Assembly (NCBI GenBank): GCA_965204395.1
Contig: OZ241987.1
Coordinates: 1,922,001-1,986,000 of the forward strand
Reading direction: 5' to 3'
Origin: Bin87 sp965204395
GTDB taxonomy: Bacteria; Chloroflexota; Dehalococcoidia; Lucifugimonadales; UBA3495
Length of the DNA stretch: 64,000 bases
Part shown: positions 31,687-39,571 of the stretch, one piece after another
How positions within the stretch are numbered: the first letter of the stretch is position 1
How the letters are laid out: each line of letters starts with the position of its first letter
The notes under the pieces: model-generated
Told to the model about the DNA's origin: nothing
Seen by the model: only the letters and a program-made list of their open reading frames with translations
The model's database searches: none
Position numbers and translations under genes: made by a program

Positions 31687-33021
31687 ATGGCAACGCAGAT
31701 CGATACTCCCGTGGAAGAAAGAATCGTAAGCGTGATGCGGCACTTGGGCATCCAACGGGCCCACTTCGCCTCTCGAAACCTGAACGACTGGTACGGAATG
31801 GCGTCCGGATTCCCTGATTCCGTAGCCTCGTTGACACTGGTGTGTCCCTTGGGGTTCGACTCGTCGGCGCTGTCATCCTTGGGCGAGCGACTGCTGGTGT
31901 TCAATGCCGACCGTGGCGGCGCAACCGAGACCATCAACCGCAACATGGCCGGTCTGACGTCCGCGTCGATGGTCACCCTCTCCGATTACCAGTACCCGAA
32001 CAACTACGCCGACATTGCTGCCGAACGCGGCGATGGTGTGGTCGGATCGATGCTGGACTTCCTGGGTCGGATCGATGCGCAGGACGGGCCTGCCGCGATG
32101 TCCCTTCCGGCGCAGGAGGGCGAGATAGACGGCGTCTTTTTCAAGGTCGCCGGCTCCGGCCCGCCGCTGGTCCTGCTGCCCCTGGGCGCGGGCCCATCCC
32201 AGTGGGATCCCATCGGCGCGGCTTTGAGCGAACGGCACTGCGTGGTGACCCTGACCGGGCCGGCGTTGGGCATGGTCGCCAGCCTGGAATCTCGGGGACG
32301 CACGCCCGGTTACCTGTCCGCCGTGGGCAGTCTCATAGCGGCCGCGGCGATCCAGCCCGGCGAGAGTGTCCTGGAGGTCGGCTGCGGAACCGGCGTGTTA
32401 TGCCGGTGGGTGGCCCGGCAGATGGACAACGCCAACCCCGTCGCCGGCGTGGACGTCAACGCCTTCTTCCTGCGCGAGGCGGCGGAAATCGCACGGCGCG
32501 ACGGCATGGAGGACGTGGTCAGTTTCCGTGAGGGCAGCGCTGAGTCCCTGCCTTTCGACGACAACAGCATGGACGTCGTTTTCTCCAGCACCGTCATTCA
32601 GCGCGTCAACGCGGACCGCATGCTGCCCGAAATGGTGAGAGTCGCCAAGCCGGGCGGCCGCATCGCCGTGTTGGGCCACGCCCACGACATGAATCGTTGG
32701 GTCAACCTGCCGCTGCCGCCGGCCCTGAAGACCAGGATTGAATCGCCTCCGTGGGTGGACGACCCCGGCCATCCCGACGGCTGCGACGATTCTTCCCTCT
32801 ACACCCGTTTTGCCGGCCTGGGATTGGAGAACACCAGGATGTTCCCGTTTATCAGCACTTTTTCGGAGCCGATCCGCCTGCGGTTCCTGCAAGGCGGCAT
32901 CCTGCCCACCCTGAACGCTGAGGAGGCGGCCGAGTGGCGCGCCGCCGTTGAGCAGGCGGAAACCGACGGCACCTTCTTCATCTCGACACCCTTCCACTGC
33001 GCCGTCGGCACCAAACCGTAG
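31687..33021 (+). CDS. Fusion of degenerate alpha/beta-hydrolase pieces and SAM methyltransferase
   Basis: A 444-residue protein. Residues 1-150 look like the second half of an alpha/beta hydrolase in which the nucleophile elbow G-x-S-x-G is lost (HFASRNLNDWYG). Residues about 152-210 resemble the first half (GPPLVLLPLGAGPSQWDPIG). Residues about 225-400 are a class I methyltransferase: SVLEVGCGTGVLCRWVARQM for SAM binding, AGVDVN for the acidic residue and SMDVVFSSTVIQRV as motif 4. AGGAGGG precedes ATG 31687. The target of methylation is unknown. Confidence 0.75.
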   Translation: MATQIDTPVEERIVSVMRHLGIQRAHFASRNLNDWYGMASGFPDSVASLTLVCPLGFDSSALSSLGERLLVFNADRGGATETINRNMAGLTSASMVTLSDYQYPNNYADIAAERGDGVVGSMLDFLGRIDAQDGPAAMSLPAQEGEIDGVFFKVAGSGPPLVLLPLGAGPSQWDPIGAALSERHCVVTLTGPALGMVASLESRGRTPGYLSAVGSLIAAAAIQPGESVLEVGCGTGVLCRWVARQMDNANPVAGVDVNAFFLREAAEIARRDGMEDVVSFREGSAESLPFDDNSMDVVFSSTVIQRVNADRMLPEMVRVAKPGGRIAVLGHAHDMNRWVNLPLPPALKTRIESPPWVDDPGHPDGCDDSSLYTRFAGLGLENTRMFPFISTFSEPIRLRFLQGGILPTLNAEEAAEWRAAVEQAETDGTFFISTPFHCAVGTKP

Positions 33022-33073
33022 GTGGCGTGGGCCAAGGCCGCAAATCAAACCGCTGAGCGTGTGAGACTCACGA

Positions 33074-33110
33074 CGAGAGCCTAGCCCAAAAATTATAGGA
33101 TAGGCTCTCG
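33074..33110. terminator. Strong hairpin after the methyltransferase gene
   Basis: CGAGAGCCTA (33074-33083) pairs perfectly with TAGGCTCTCG (33101-33110). It lies 50 bases after the methyltransferase stop, in a convergent intergenic region. No clear T-run follows, so it may be a terminator aid or a repeat. Confidence 0.5.
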
Positions 33111-33139
33111 GTTCAATTCGCGCCGTGTGTCCATCACGG

Positions 33140-33324
33140 CAGGGCAATCGCATTTCGATCTTTGGCTCTTTGGTCCGGCACTCCCGGCTACCGTCTTACC
33201 GGCGAAAGCCGGTATCCAGCGCCTGAAGTCGGCTGTTTCGCAACCGTTGTCTTCATCCTGCGGCCTCTGGACTCCGGCTTTCGCCGGAGTGACGAGTCTG
33301 TAAATTTCAAATGCGATTGCCCTG
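33140..33324. mobile_element. MITE family D, copy 2 (185 bp, inverted)
   Basis: The element starts CAGGGCAATCGCATTTCGAT and ends with TTTCAAATGCGATTGCCCTG. The flanks CCATCACGG (33131-33139) and CCATAACGG (33326-33334) agree in 8 of 9 bases, consistent with an old target duplication. The two internal hairpins match those of copy 1 read in the opposite direction. Confidence 0.85.
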
Positions 33325-33329
33325 CCCAT

Positions 33330-33369
33330 AACGGAGAAGGGGCGGACGATAATCCTCCCCTTCTCCGTT
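33330..33369. terminator. Bidirectional terminator hairpin
   Basis: AACGGAGAAGGGG (33330-33342) and CCCCTTCTCCGTT (33357-33369) form a perfect 13-bp stem between convergent genes. It probably ends transcription of the amidohydrolase on the minus strand. Its left arm overlaps the right flank of the MITE. Confidence 0.65.
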
Positions 33370-33378
33370 CACGGGAGT

Positions 33379-35400
33379 TTATCCCCGCCCGTTCCGCAGC
33401 AGGAGTCCGGGCATCGCGCCGGTGGGCTCGCCGTCCTCAAAGGTGATTTCGCCGTTCACCAGCGTCCAGCGGTAGCCCTTCGCCTTCTGGATGCGACGCC
33501 ACTCACCGCCGGGCAAGTCCTCGGCCACCTCGGAGGGCAGCACTTCCAGCCTCTCCAGGTCGTATACGACCATGTCCGCCGGCGCGCCCTCGCGCAGCGC
33601 GCCCCGGTCCTGGAACCCGCCGAAGTGGGCCGGCAGGTACGATAGCTTGAAGTGGGCATCCTCCAGCGTGATTACCTTCTCGTCCCGCACCAGCCAGGCC
33701 AGCATATCCGTCGGATAGATGCCGGCGGTCAGGAACTTGACGTGCGCGCCACCGTCGGAAACACCGGCGACAACGTGGTTCGAGTCCAGCACCTCCGCAG
33801 TGAACTGCGCCACGTCGCGCCCCTGCGTGTCGGCGTAGAATTCCGTCGCCAGGTCGTCCTCCACGCACATGTCCAGCAGCGCGTCGATAACGTGCTTGCC
33901 CTGCTCGTCGGCGATCTGCTGAACAGTCAGGCCGGCCTGTGGGCTGGAGGCCTCGGTCTCGTCCGGCGCCAGGGCGATCATCCGCCCATCGACCACGTTG
34001 ACCACGAAGGACTTCAGGCGCAGCTCGCCGTTGGTGATGCAGCGTCCGCCGTCGTGCTCGTACTCGTAGCCGTGCGTGTCGCAGACGAACTTGTCCCCGT
34101 CATCGTCCACACAACCGCCCTGGTGCGGACACACCACCGACAGCAGCTTGTAGCCGTCGCGGGTGTTGACCAGGAAGTAGTCTGCGCCGTTGACGTTGAC
34201 CTTGGCCGGCATCCGCGTGAAGTCGGTCTCGGCTCCGATGTCGATCTTCACCTTGCGGGTCATCACCTGGAGGCTGCCTACGGAGCCAGGCGTGACCTGG
34301 GTGGGGCGGCGGCCCGAGTCCCATTCTTCCTTCAGCTTCCGGCGCATCTCCGGGTCCGACATCTTGGCCTTCCTGATGGCCTTGTCGCCCAGCGTTACCT
34401 CGCGCCACATGGGGGTGTCATCGAACAGGTTCCAGTCCTCAAAGGTGAGTTCAAACCCTCCGCGCCGGGTATTGCCCTGTCCGTAAACCCGCAGGCCACG
34501 CTCGGCGCAACTCTCCAGCCAGCGGATGCGCTCCCGATGCTGTTCGGGGTGGACGGAGTTGGGAGAAACCGTCTGGTACAGCACCGGCCGGCCCGACACC
34601 TCCGCTACCTTTTCAAAGAATACGCGAGCCCCTTCGCCCAGTGGCCGGCCTTCCTCGCCGGTCTCCTGGTAGGCCAACTCGATGAAACCCTCGTCCCGGT
34701 CGGCCAGCACCTTCGCGAAGGTCAACACCTCGTGCTCTGAGAGCAGGTCGGTGATCATCGGAGTGCCGTCGTAGTCGCGCTGCACCGAGTTCACTCCCAG
34801 CACCTGCGCCGACCAGCCGCACGCGCCGGCATCCATCGCCTCATGGATGAGCCGCACCATTTCCTGCAGCTCGTCCTCCGTGGGGCGGCGATTCTTGGCC
34901 TCGTCCCAACCCATCACCCAGGCGTACAGCGGCGTCAGCGGCACGTAGGTCAGGCAGTTCACTCCCTTGGGAGTGTTGCTGAGGCTTTCCATGAAGTCGG
35001 GGAAGGTCACCCAGTTCCACGGCATCCCCTCCTTCATGGCGTCGTAGGGGATGGCCTCGTTGCGGGTCATGCTGAGCATCGCCCGGTCCTGGTCCTCCAC
35101 CCGCGACGGCGCAAAGCCGAACCCGCAGTTGCCCAACGCTACGGACGTAACGCCGTGCCAGCCTGACAGGGTGCAGTAGGGGTCCCAGAAAATCTGGGCG
35201 TCATAGTGGGTGTGCAGGTCAACGAACCCCGGCGCCACGATCAGACCTTCGGCGTCGATTACCCGGTCGGCGGTGCCGCCGTTCAGCCCGCCAATCTTCG
35301 CGATCCTGCCGTCTTTGATCGCAATGTCGCTCACGTACCGCGGCGTCCGCGTTCCGTCAACGATGGTGCCCTTCCTGATGATAATGTCGTAATCCGCCAT
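33379..35400 (-). CDS. D-aminoacylase-type amidohydrolase with inserted Rieske [2Fe-2S] domain
   Basis: A 673-residue protein. Residues 1-390 and 480-673 form an N-acyl-D-amino-acid deacylase/amidohydrolase_3 barrel: HTH metal motif at 63-65 (VDLHTHYDAQ), HP at 284, SDGGAH with catalytic Asp at 549, and the closing beta-sandwich. Between them, residues about 395-476 read as a Rieske domain: VVCPHQGGC with C424 and H426, VCDTHGYEYEHDGG with C440 and H443, then ITNGELRLKSF. The CxH...CxxH cluster ligands are complete. Family members I know are about 500-570 residues without such an insertion. No frame break is seen at either junction. Substrate and electron partner are unknown. Confidence 0.82.
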   Translation of the reverse strand: MADYDIIIRKGTIVDGTRTPRYVSDIAIKDGRIAKIGGLNGGTADRVIDAEGLIVAPGFVDLHTHYDAQIFWDPYCTLSGWHGVTSVALGNCGFGFAPSRVEDQDRAMLSMTRNEAIPYDAMKEGMPWNWVTFPDFMESLSNTPKGVNCLTYVPLTPLYAWVMGWDEAKNRRPTEDELQEMVRLIHEAMDAGACGWSAQVLGVNSVQRDYDGTPMITDLLSEHEVLTFAKVLADRDEGFIELAYQETGEEGRPLGEGARVFFEKVAEVSGRPVLYQTVSPNSVHPEQHRERIRWLESCAERGLRVYGQGNTRRGGFELTFEDWNLFDDTPMWREVTLGDKAIRKAKMSDPEMRRKLKEEWDSGRRPTQVTPGSVGSLQVMTRKVKIDIGAETDFTRMPAKVNVNGADYFLVNTRDGYKLLSVVCPHQGGCVDDDGDKFVCDTHGYEYEHDGGRCITNGELRLKSFVVNVVDGRMIALAPDETEASSPQAGLTVQQIADEQGKHVIDALLDMCVEDDLATEFYADTQGRDVAQFTAEVLDSNHVVAGVSDGGAHVKFLTAGIYPTDMLAWLVRDEKVITLEDAHFKLSYLPAHFGGFQDRGALREGAPADMVVYDLERLEVLPSEVAEDLPGGEWRRIQKAKGYRWTLVNGEITFEDGEPTGAMPGLLLRNGRG

Positions 35401-35583
35401 CAGTCCCTCCTCATGGAAATCATAGTCGGATGTTGGTCTGGTATTAATGACGAAAATCGTTAGTATTTCGCCCGTGTATCAGTCTAAATTACCATCATTG
35501 CCGGCGTCAATAAAATTTATTCGTAGCATCTGCGTGGCCTCAATACAGCGGGAAACCCAGCGAATCGGCATCCCCGGTCGGTG

Positions 35584-35618
35584 AAAGAAAAAAGACGGCG
35601 GCCGATGTGGTCGCCGTC
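35584..35618 (-). terminator. Rho-independent terminator of the ThDP enzyme gene
   Basis: On the minus strand GACGGCG (35618-35612) and CGCCGTC (35600-35594) pair and are followed by TTTTTTCTTT. It ends the gene at 35645. The rest of 35401-35583 shows no gene. Confidence 0.8.
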
Positions 35619-35644
35619 CTTACCGTTTTTGCGGGTGTCGCTGA

Positions 35645-37318
35645 CTACGGTCCCCACGGCGGCGCGGCTGCCACGTCCCCGTCGCTCACGATGTCCACCA
35701 CCGCCGGACGGTTCGCGCTCACCGCCTGGTCCAGCGCCGAGTTGATCTGGTTGGGGTCGGTCACCCGGATGCCCAACGCGCCCATGGACTCGGCGATCTG
35801 CGCGAAGTTGGTGTCGTTGAAACGCCAAAGCTCGGCGGAGTTGTCATTCTCTCTGCCGGCGTAAGCCGCCTCGTCGCCCCGACGGTCCTGGTTCAGCCCG
35901 CCGTTGTTGTGCACCACGATCACCGCGTTGATGCCGTAGCGCACCGCGGTCTCCAACTCGCCGATGTGGTACCACATGCCGCCGTCGCCGGTCCAGCACA
36001 CCACCGGCCTGTCCGGCACCCCGCACTTCGCGCCCAGCGCCGCCGGCAGTCCCCAACCCAGTGATCCCGCGGCCCGCAGGTACGACTGGTCGGGATGGTG
36101 CATCTCAACCATGCTGCCGGTCCAGATGCCGGCGTGCCCCGTGTCGGCAAGCAGCACGGCGTCGGAGGGCAGGAAGTTGGTTAGTTCCTGGCACAGCCGC
36201 TCGGGGCGAATCGGCACGTCGTTGGAGTTCAGAACATCCTCGTGCTCATCCCGCCAGTTCTGCACATGTTCCTGCGCGCGGGACACCCAGCCGGCGTTGC
36301 CGCCCGTGGGCTCCAGCACGTCGATGAGCCGCTCCAGCGTACGCTTGGCGTCGCCCAGCAGTCCGTACGCGTTCGCGTATGACCGCCCCAACTCACTGGC
36401 GTCAATGTCAATCTGGATGGTGGGCGTGCCCTCGGCAGGCAAGCGCCAATCCAGCGTCACCTGGCTTCCGGTGTGGCTCCCGATGAACAGCACCAGGTCG
36501 GCCTCCGACACCACCCGGTTCGCCGACCAACGCGAGTAGCTGCCCACCACGCCCACGGACAACGGGTGATTTTCGGGGATGCAGCCCTTGGCGTTCAGCG
36601 CCGTCGCCACCGGGATGTTCAGCATCTCGGCCAGCCGCGTCACCTCGGCCTCCGCGCCCGACGCCGTAACGCCGCCGCCGGCCACGATCACGGGACGCTC
36701 CGCCTGCGACAGGATGCGCGCCGCCTCGCGGACCCGCTCGGGCTCCGGTTCGGGACGGAACGCCGGCCGCTGCATGAACGGTTCCTCGGCGATAACGTCG
36801 ATGTCCAGTTCGCCGTCGGTGATCACGTCGCCGGAGATGCCCGAGAAGTCCAGGTGCGCCGGCAGCGTCTGACCGGTCGTAACCTCGCGGAACGCCTGAC
36901 GCAGCAGGTGGGGCAGCTGGTCCACCGTCTCCACCTCAACGCTGTACTTGGTCACCGACGCGAACGGCCGCGAGTGTTCGATCTCCTGGTACGAATTGCG
37001 GTGCCGGTGCATCGGCGGACGATGGCCGGTAATCGCGATTACCGGCGAAACGCCGAGGTAGGCGTCCTGCAATCCGGCGGCCAGGTTCGCCGCGCCCACC
37101 GACTGGGCGAAGCACAGGCCGGGCTTGCCGGTAACCCGCGCGTACGCGTCGGCCATATACGCCGCTGACTTCTCACCGTGGGAGATGACGCGCTTGATGC
37201 CAACGTCCTCCATCTCAACCAGGGCGCGGCGGATGATCGCGGGAACAAAGAAAACGTGAGTTACGCCATACTCGCGCAGCGTTTCGGCGAGAAATCGGGC
37301 GCCGGTCATTCTGGGCAT
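35645..37318 (-). CDS. Thiamine-diphosphate-dependent enzyme (acetolactate synthase/decarboxylase family)
   Basis: A 557-residue three-domain ThDP enzyme. The N-terminal PYR domain has VISHGEKSAAYMADAYARVT with the catalytic Glu (normally HE-x-A). The middle domain has PVIVAGGGVTASGAEAEVTR. The C-terminal PP domain has CWTGDGGMWYHIGELETAVR and VHNNGG, the GDG-x-NN motif for Mg-ThDP. Divergence from true acetolactate synthase suggests another 2-oxoacid substrate. ATG 37318 has AGGAGA eight bases upstream. Confidence 0.88.
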   Translation of the reverse strand: MPRMTGARFLAETLREYGVTHVFFVPAIIRRALVEMEDVGIKRVISHGEKSAAYMADAYARVTGKPGLCFAQSVGAANLAAGLQDAYLGVSPVIAITGHRPPMHRHRNSYQEIEHSRPFASVTKYSVEVETVDQLPHLLRQAFREVTTGQTLPAHLDFSGISGDVITDGELDIDVIAEEPFMQRPAFRPEPEPERVREAARILSQAERPVIVAGGGVTASGAEAEVTRLAEMLNIPVATALNAKGCIPENHPLSVGVVGSYSRWSANRVVSEADLVLFIGSHTGSQVTLDWRLPAEGTPTIQIDIDASELGRSYANAYGLLGDAKRTLERLIDVLEPTGGNAGWVSRAQEHVQNWRDEHEDVLNSNDVPIRPERLCQELTNFLPSDAVLLADTGHAGIWTGSMVEMHHPDQSYLRAAGSLGWGLPAALGAKCGVPDRPVVCWTGDGGMWYHIGELETAVRYGINAVIVVHNNGGLNQDRRGDEAAYAGRENDNSAELWRFNDTNFAQIAESMGALGIRVTDPNQINSALDQAVSANRPAVVDIVSDGDVAAAPPWGP

Positions 37319-37339
37319 GGGATCGTCTCCTGTTTGGTA

Positions 37340-37440
37340 TTCCCTCTCCCTGGACGGAAGAGGGCTAGGGTGAGGGTGAATGGTTGCTATTGACATTTGC
37401 CCCTCACCCTGACCCTCTCCCACTGGGGGGAGAGGGAGAA
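37340..37440. repeat. Palindromic repeat family C, two inverted copies
   Basis: TTCCCTCTCCCTGGACGGAA leads into GAGGGTGAA (37340-37380). The mirror copy CCCCTCACCCTGACCCTCTC leads into GGGGAGAGGG (37400-37440). The pair fills the gap between the ThDP enzyme and the carboxymuconolactone decarboxylase-like gene. Confidence 0.75.
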
Positions 37441-37457
37441 TCGACGGACTGCGACTG

Positions 37458-37778
37458 CTAGACGCCGCGCTCGTCGAATACTTCCTTGGCCACGCGGACA
37501 GCGTTGGCGGCCACCGGCCAGCCGGCATAGAACGCCATGTGTGCAATCACCTCGGAAATCTCATCGCGCGTCACGCCGTTGTCCAGCGCGCGACCGATGT
37601 GTCCACGCAACTGGTCGGTGCGATACAGCGCGGTCAGCGTCGCCACGGTGATCAGGCTGCGGTCGCGCTTGGACAGTTCGGGGCGCTCCCAAACGTCTCC
37701 GAACAACACGTCGGCGGACAACTCGGCCAGTTTGGGGGAGATTTCCTGCATTACGGTTCGGGCTGCGGGCTGCGTCAT
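37458..37778 (-). CDS. Carboxymuconolactone decarboxylase family protein (AhpD-like)
   Basis: A 106-residue helical protein of the CMD family: LSKRDRSLITVATLTALYRT, LRGHIGRALDNGVTRDEISE, VIAHMAFYAGWPVAANAVR. The redox CxxC of AhpD is absent, so it belongs to the gamma-carboxymuconolactone decarboxylase-like, non-peroxidase branch. AAAGGAGG lies before ATG 37778. Same strand and direction as the ThDP enzyme. Confidence 0.88.
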   Translation of the reverse strand: MTQPAARTVMQEISPKLAELSADVLFGDVWERPELSKRDRSLITVATLTALYRTDQLRGHIGRALDNGVTRDEISEVIAHMAFYAGWPVAANAVRVAKEVFDERGV

Positions 37779-37900
37779 AACGCCTCCTTTGATTCGTTGC
37801 TGAGTGTGGGATGTGGGCGGCCCGGCGGGGATATAACCCATCCCGCCGTCGCCGCCGGCAGTATAGTACGTAAGCCCACACATGGGTAGGGTCGCCCGAC

Positions 37901-37940
37901 CTCCCTCATTTATGGGAGAGGGGCAGGGTTAGGGTGGAAC
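37901..37940. repeat. Palindromic repeat family C, supplying a stop codon
   Basis: CTCCCTCATTTATGGGAGAG followed by GGGCAGGGTTAGGGTGGAAC is a family C copy. The TAA stop of the flavoprotein subunit (37929-37931) lies inside it, so insertion of the repeat may have fixed the present C-terminus. Confidence 0.65.
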
Positions 37941-38921
37941 GGACGCAAGCAGCGTGGCTATCGCCCGGTTGGTGAGGTTCGCCGCCATCGGAACCTTGTA
38001 GGCGTTGTCCGGCAGTGGTCGCGGGTCGGCGACGGCAACCGCCCCCGCCTCGGCGGCGTCGATCTCATCCACCAAGCGACCCCGCAGATACTCCTCCGTA
38101 CCCGTCGCCCGGTAAGGCATTGGCGCAACGCCGCCCAGCGCCACCGATGCTTGCGTGACCACCCCGTCAACAACCGTAAGCGCCGCCGCCACGCTCACCA
38201 GCGCAAAGTCCCCCGATTCTCGTTCCCGCGCTTTCAGGTAGATGCTGCGCTGACCCACGGGCGACGGCGGCAGCGTCACCGCCGTCAGCAACTCGCCCGC
38301 CCGCAGGATATTCTCGCGCATCAGGTCAACGTCGGGGCCCACAAAGTAGTCCTCGATTGGTACGGTTCGCTCGCCAGCAGATGAGGCTATCGAGACTGAA
38401 GCGTGAAGCGCAGTGAGCGCCACCGCCGTGTCCGACGGATGCACGATGAAACACCGGTCGCCGCCCGTGATGCAAAGGTACTTGCCCACGCCCTGCACCG
38501 CAAAGCACCGGTCCCCGCCCCGTTTCAGGCACACCGTCAACGGATGACGGTAGTACCAGCAGCGTGGCCGCTGGTTCAGGTTCCCGCCCAGTGTGCCCAG
38601 GTTGCGCACCTGCGGCGTGGCGAGACCGGCGGCGGCCTGCGCCAGCGCGACGTAGCGGCTGCTAATCCCATCGTGCGCGGCAATGTCCGCAATCGTCGTC
38701 AAGGCCCCAATTCGCAAACCACCGTCAGGCGTCTCGGCAATCCCGGCCAGGTCAGCGTCTGCGATCGAATCCAACGCGACCAACGTGCCGGGCGCGGCGG
38801 TCCCGTCCCGTACCTCCGACAGCAGGTCGGTCCCACCGGCCACCGGTACCGCGTCGGGCGCGTCAGCCAGGATGGCGCACGCCTCCGCCAAAGAAGTCGG
38901 CTGAACCAGTCGAAATGTCAT
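37929..38921 (-). CDS. Molybdenum hydroxylase FAD-binding subunit
   Basis: A 330-residue subunit of the CoxM/XdhB type that passes electrons from the iron-sulfur protein to FAD. FAD motifs are VPVAGGTDLL and TLGGNLNQRPRCWYYR. Residues CLKRGGDRCFAVQGVGKYLC include a cysteine-rich segment seen in 4-hydroxybenzoyl-CoA reductase-like subunits, which may hold an extra cluster. The C-terminal CO_deh_flav_C domain follows. It pairs with the large subunit at 39572 and the small subunit at 43173. Start 38921 has AAGGA upstream. Confidence 0.9.
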   Translation of the reverse strand: MTFRLVQPTSLAEACAILADAPDAVPVAGGTDLLSEVRDGTAAPGTLVALDSIADADLAGIAETPDGGLRIGALTTIADIAAHDGISSRYVALAQAAAGLATPQVRNLGTLGGNLNQRPRCWYYRHPLTVCLKRGGDRCFAVQGVGKYLCITGGDRCFIVHPSDTAVALTALHASVSIASSAGERTVPIEDYFVGPDVDLMRENILRAGELLTAVTLPPSPVGQRSIYLKARERESGDFALVSVAAALTVVDGVVTQASVALGGVAPMPYRATGTEEYLRGRLVDEIDAAEAGAVAVADPRPLPDNAYKVPMAANLTNRAIATLLASVPP

Positions 38922-38956
38922 TGGTTGTTCCTTGTGCATGATGGTAAAAATAGCGT

Positions 38957-38992
38957 GCTGGAGTTTGAACTCACGCTGGAGTTTGAACTCAC
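38957..38992. repeat. 18-bp tandem duplication
   Basis: GCTGGAGTTTGAACTCAC is repeated perfectly at 38957-38974 and 38975-38992 in the gap upstream of the flavoprotein gene. Confidence 0.85.
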
Positions 38993-39037
38993 AAGGTAGG
39001 TCATAATGAATCGATCTCCGGACGAGCGCTATTGCAA

Positions 39038-39066
39038 TTGACACGCTGGTGGCATAATGGTATAAG
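39038..39066 (+). promoter_or_regulatory. Sigma-70-type promoter of the retropepsin-like gene
   Basis: TTGACA (39038-39043), a 17-base spacer and TATAAG (39061-39066) form the best promoter in the window. The leader would be about 60 bases. Confidence 0.65.
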
Positions 39067-39130
39067 TCAACACAAAACTAAACCAGATTTCAGAACTTAT
39101 TCACAATCAGTTACAAAAAGACTGTCGACG

Positions 39131-39520
39131 ATGGGGAACACAATGGGTTATTTCAGCGTTCAAATTTACCTTGGGCACCCTTATGTCTCCGGTGGCGATA
39201 TGTGTCCGATAGATGCGGTGGTTGATACCGGTGCGTCGGACTCCGTGTTTCCGGCATCCCTGCTCGAAGAGCTGCATATCGAACCAGAAGGGACGTATCC
39301 TTGCCGGTATGCCAATGGCGAGACCGACGTGCGCAGCTATGGAGACGCCGCGATCCGTATCGGCGAACGCACCAAGATCTGCCCCGTTATCTTCGGTCCG
39401 GACGGTCATTTTTTGCTGGGCGCCACGACGTTGGAAATTTTCAAGTTTGCAGTGGATCCTGTGGCGGAAGAACTGGTCCCCGTACCTGCCTTGAGGTTTG
39501 GTTGGGGCGGGCCTCTCTAA
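39131..39520 (+). CDS. Retropepsin-like aspartyl protease domain protein
   Basis: A 129-residue single-domain protein. AVVDTGASDSVFPASLL carries the D-T-G-A catalytic triad of aspartic proteases, followed by RYANGETDVRSYGDAAIRIG and the second signature FLLGATTLEIFKFAVD. As in retropepsins it would dimerise to form one active site. There is no signal or membrane segment. It has its own promoter and stands on the opposite strand between two subunit genes of a molybdenum hydroxylase, so it looks like a later insertion. ATG 39143 is an alternative start. Confidence 0.75.
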   Translation: MGNTMGYFSVQIYLGHPYVSGGDMCPIDAVVDTGASDSVFPASLLEELHIEPEGTYPCRYANGETDVRSYGDAAIRIGERTKICPVIFGPDGHFLLGATTLEIFKFAVDPVAEELVPVPALRFGWGGPL

Positions 39521-39571
39521 CCGCCCGCCGGAACATCGTGTTGTCTGGCCACACCCCTCGCGCGGAACAGC

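Noticed and set aside
38340..38405. SSAGERT-type segment of the FAD subunit as another inserted palindrome
   Set aside because: The inverted symmetry is weak and the segment matches an ordinary variable loop of the family.
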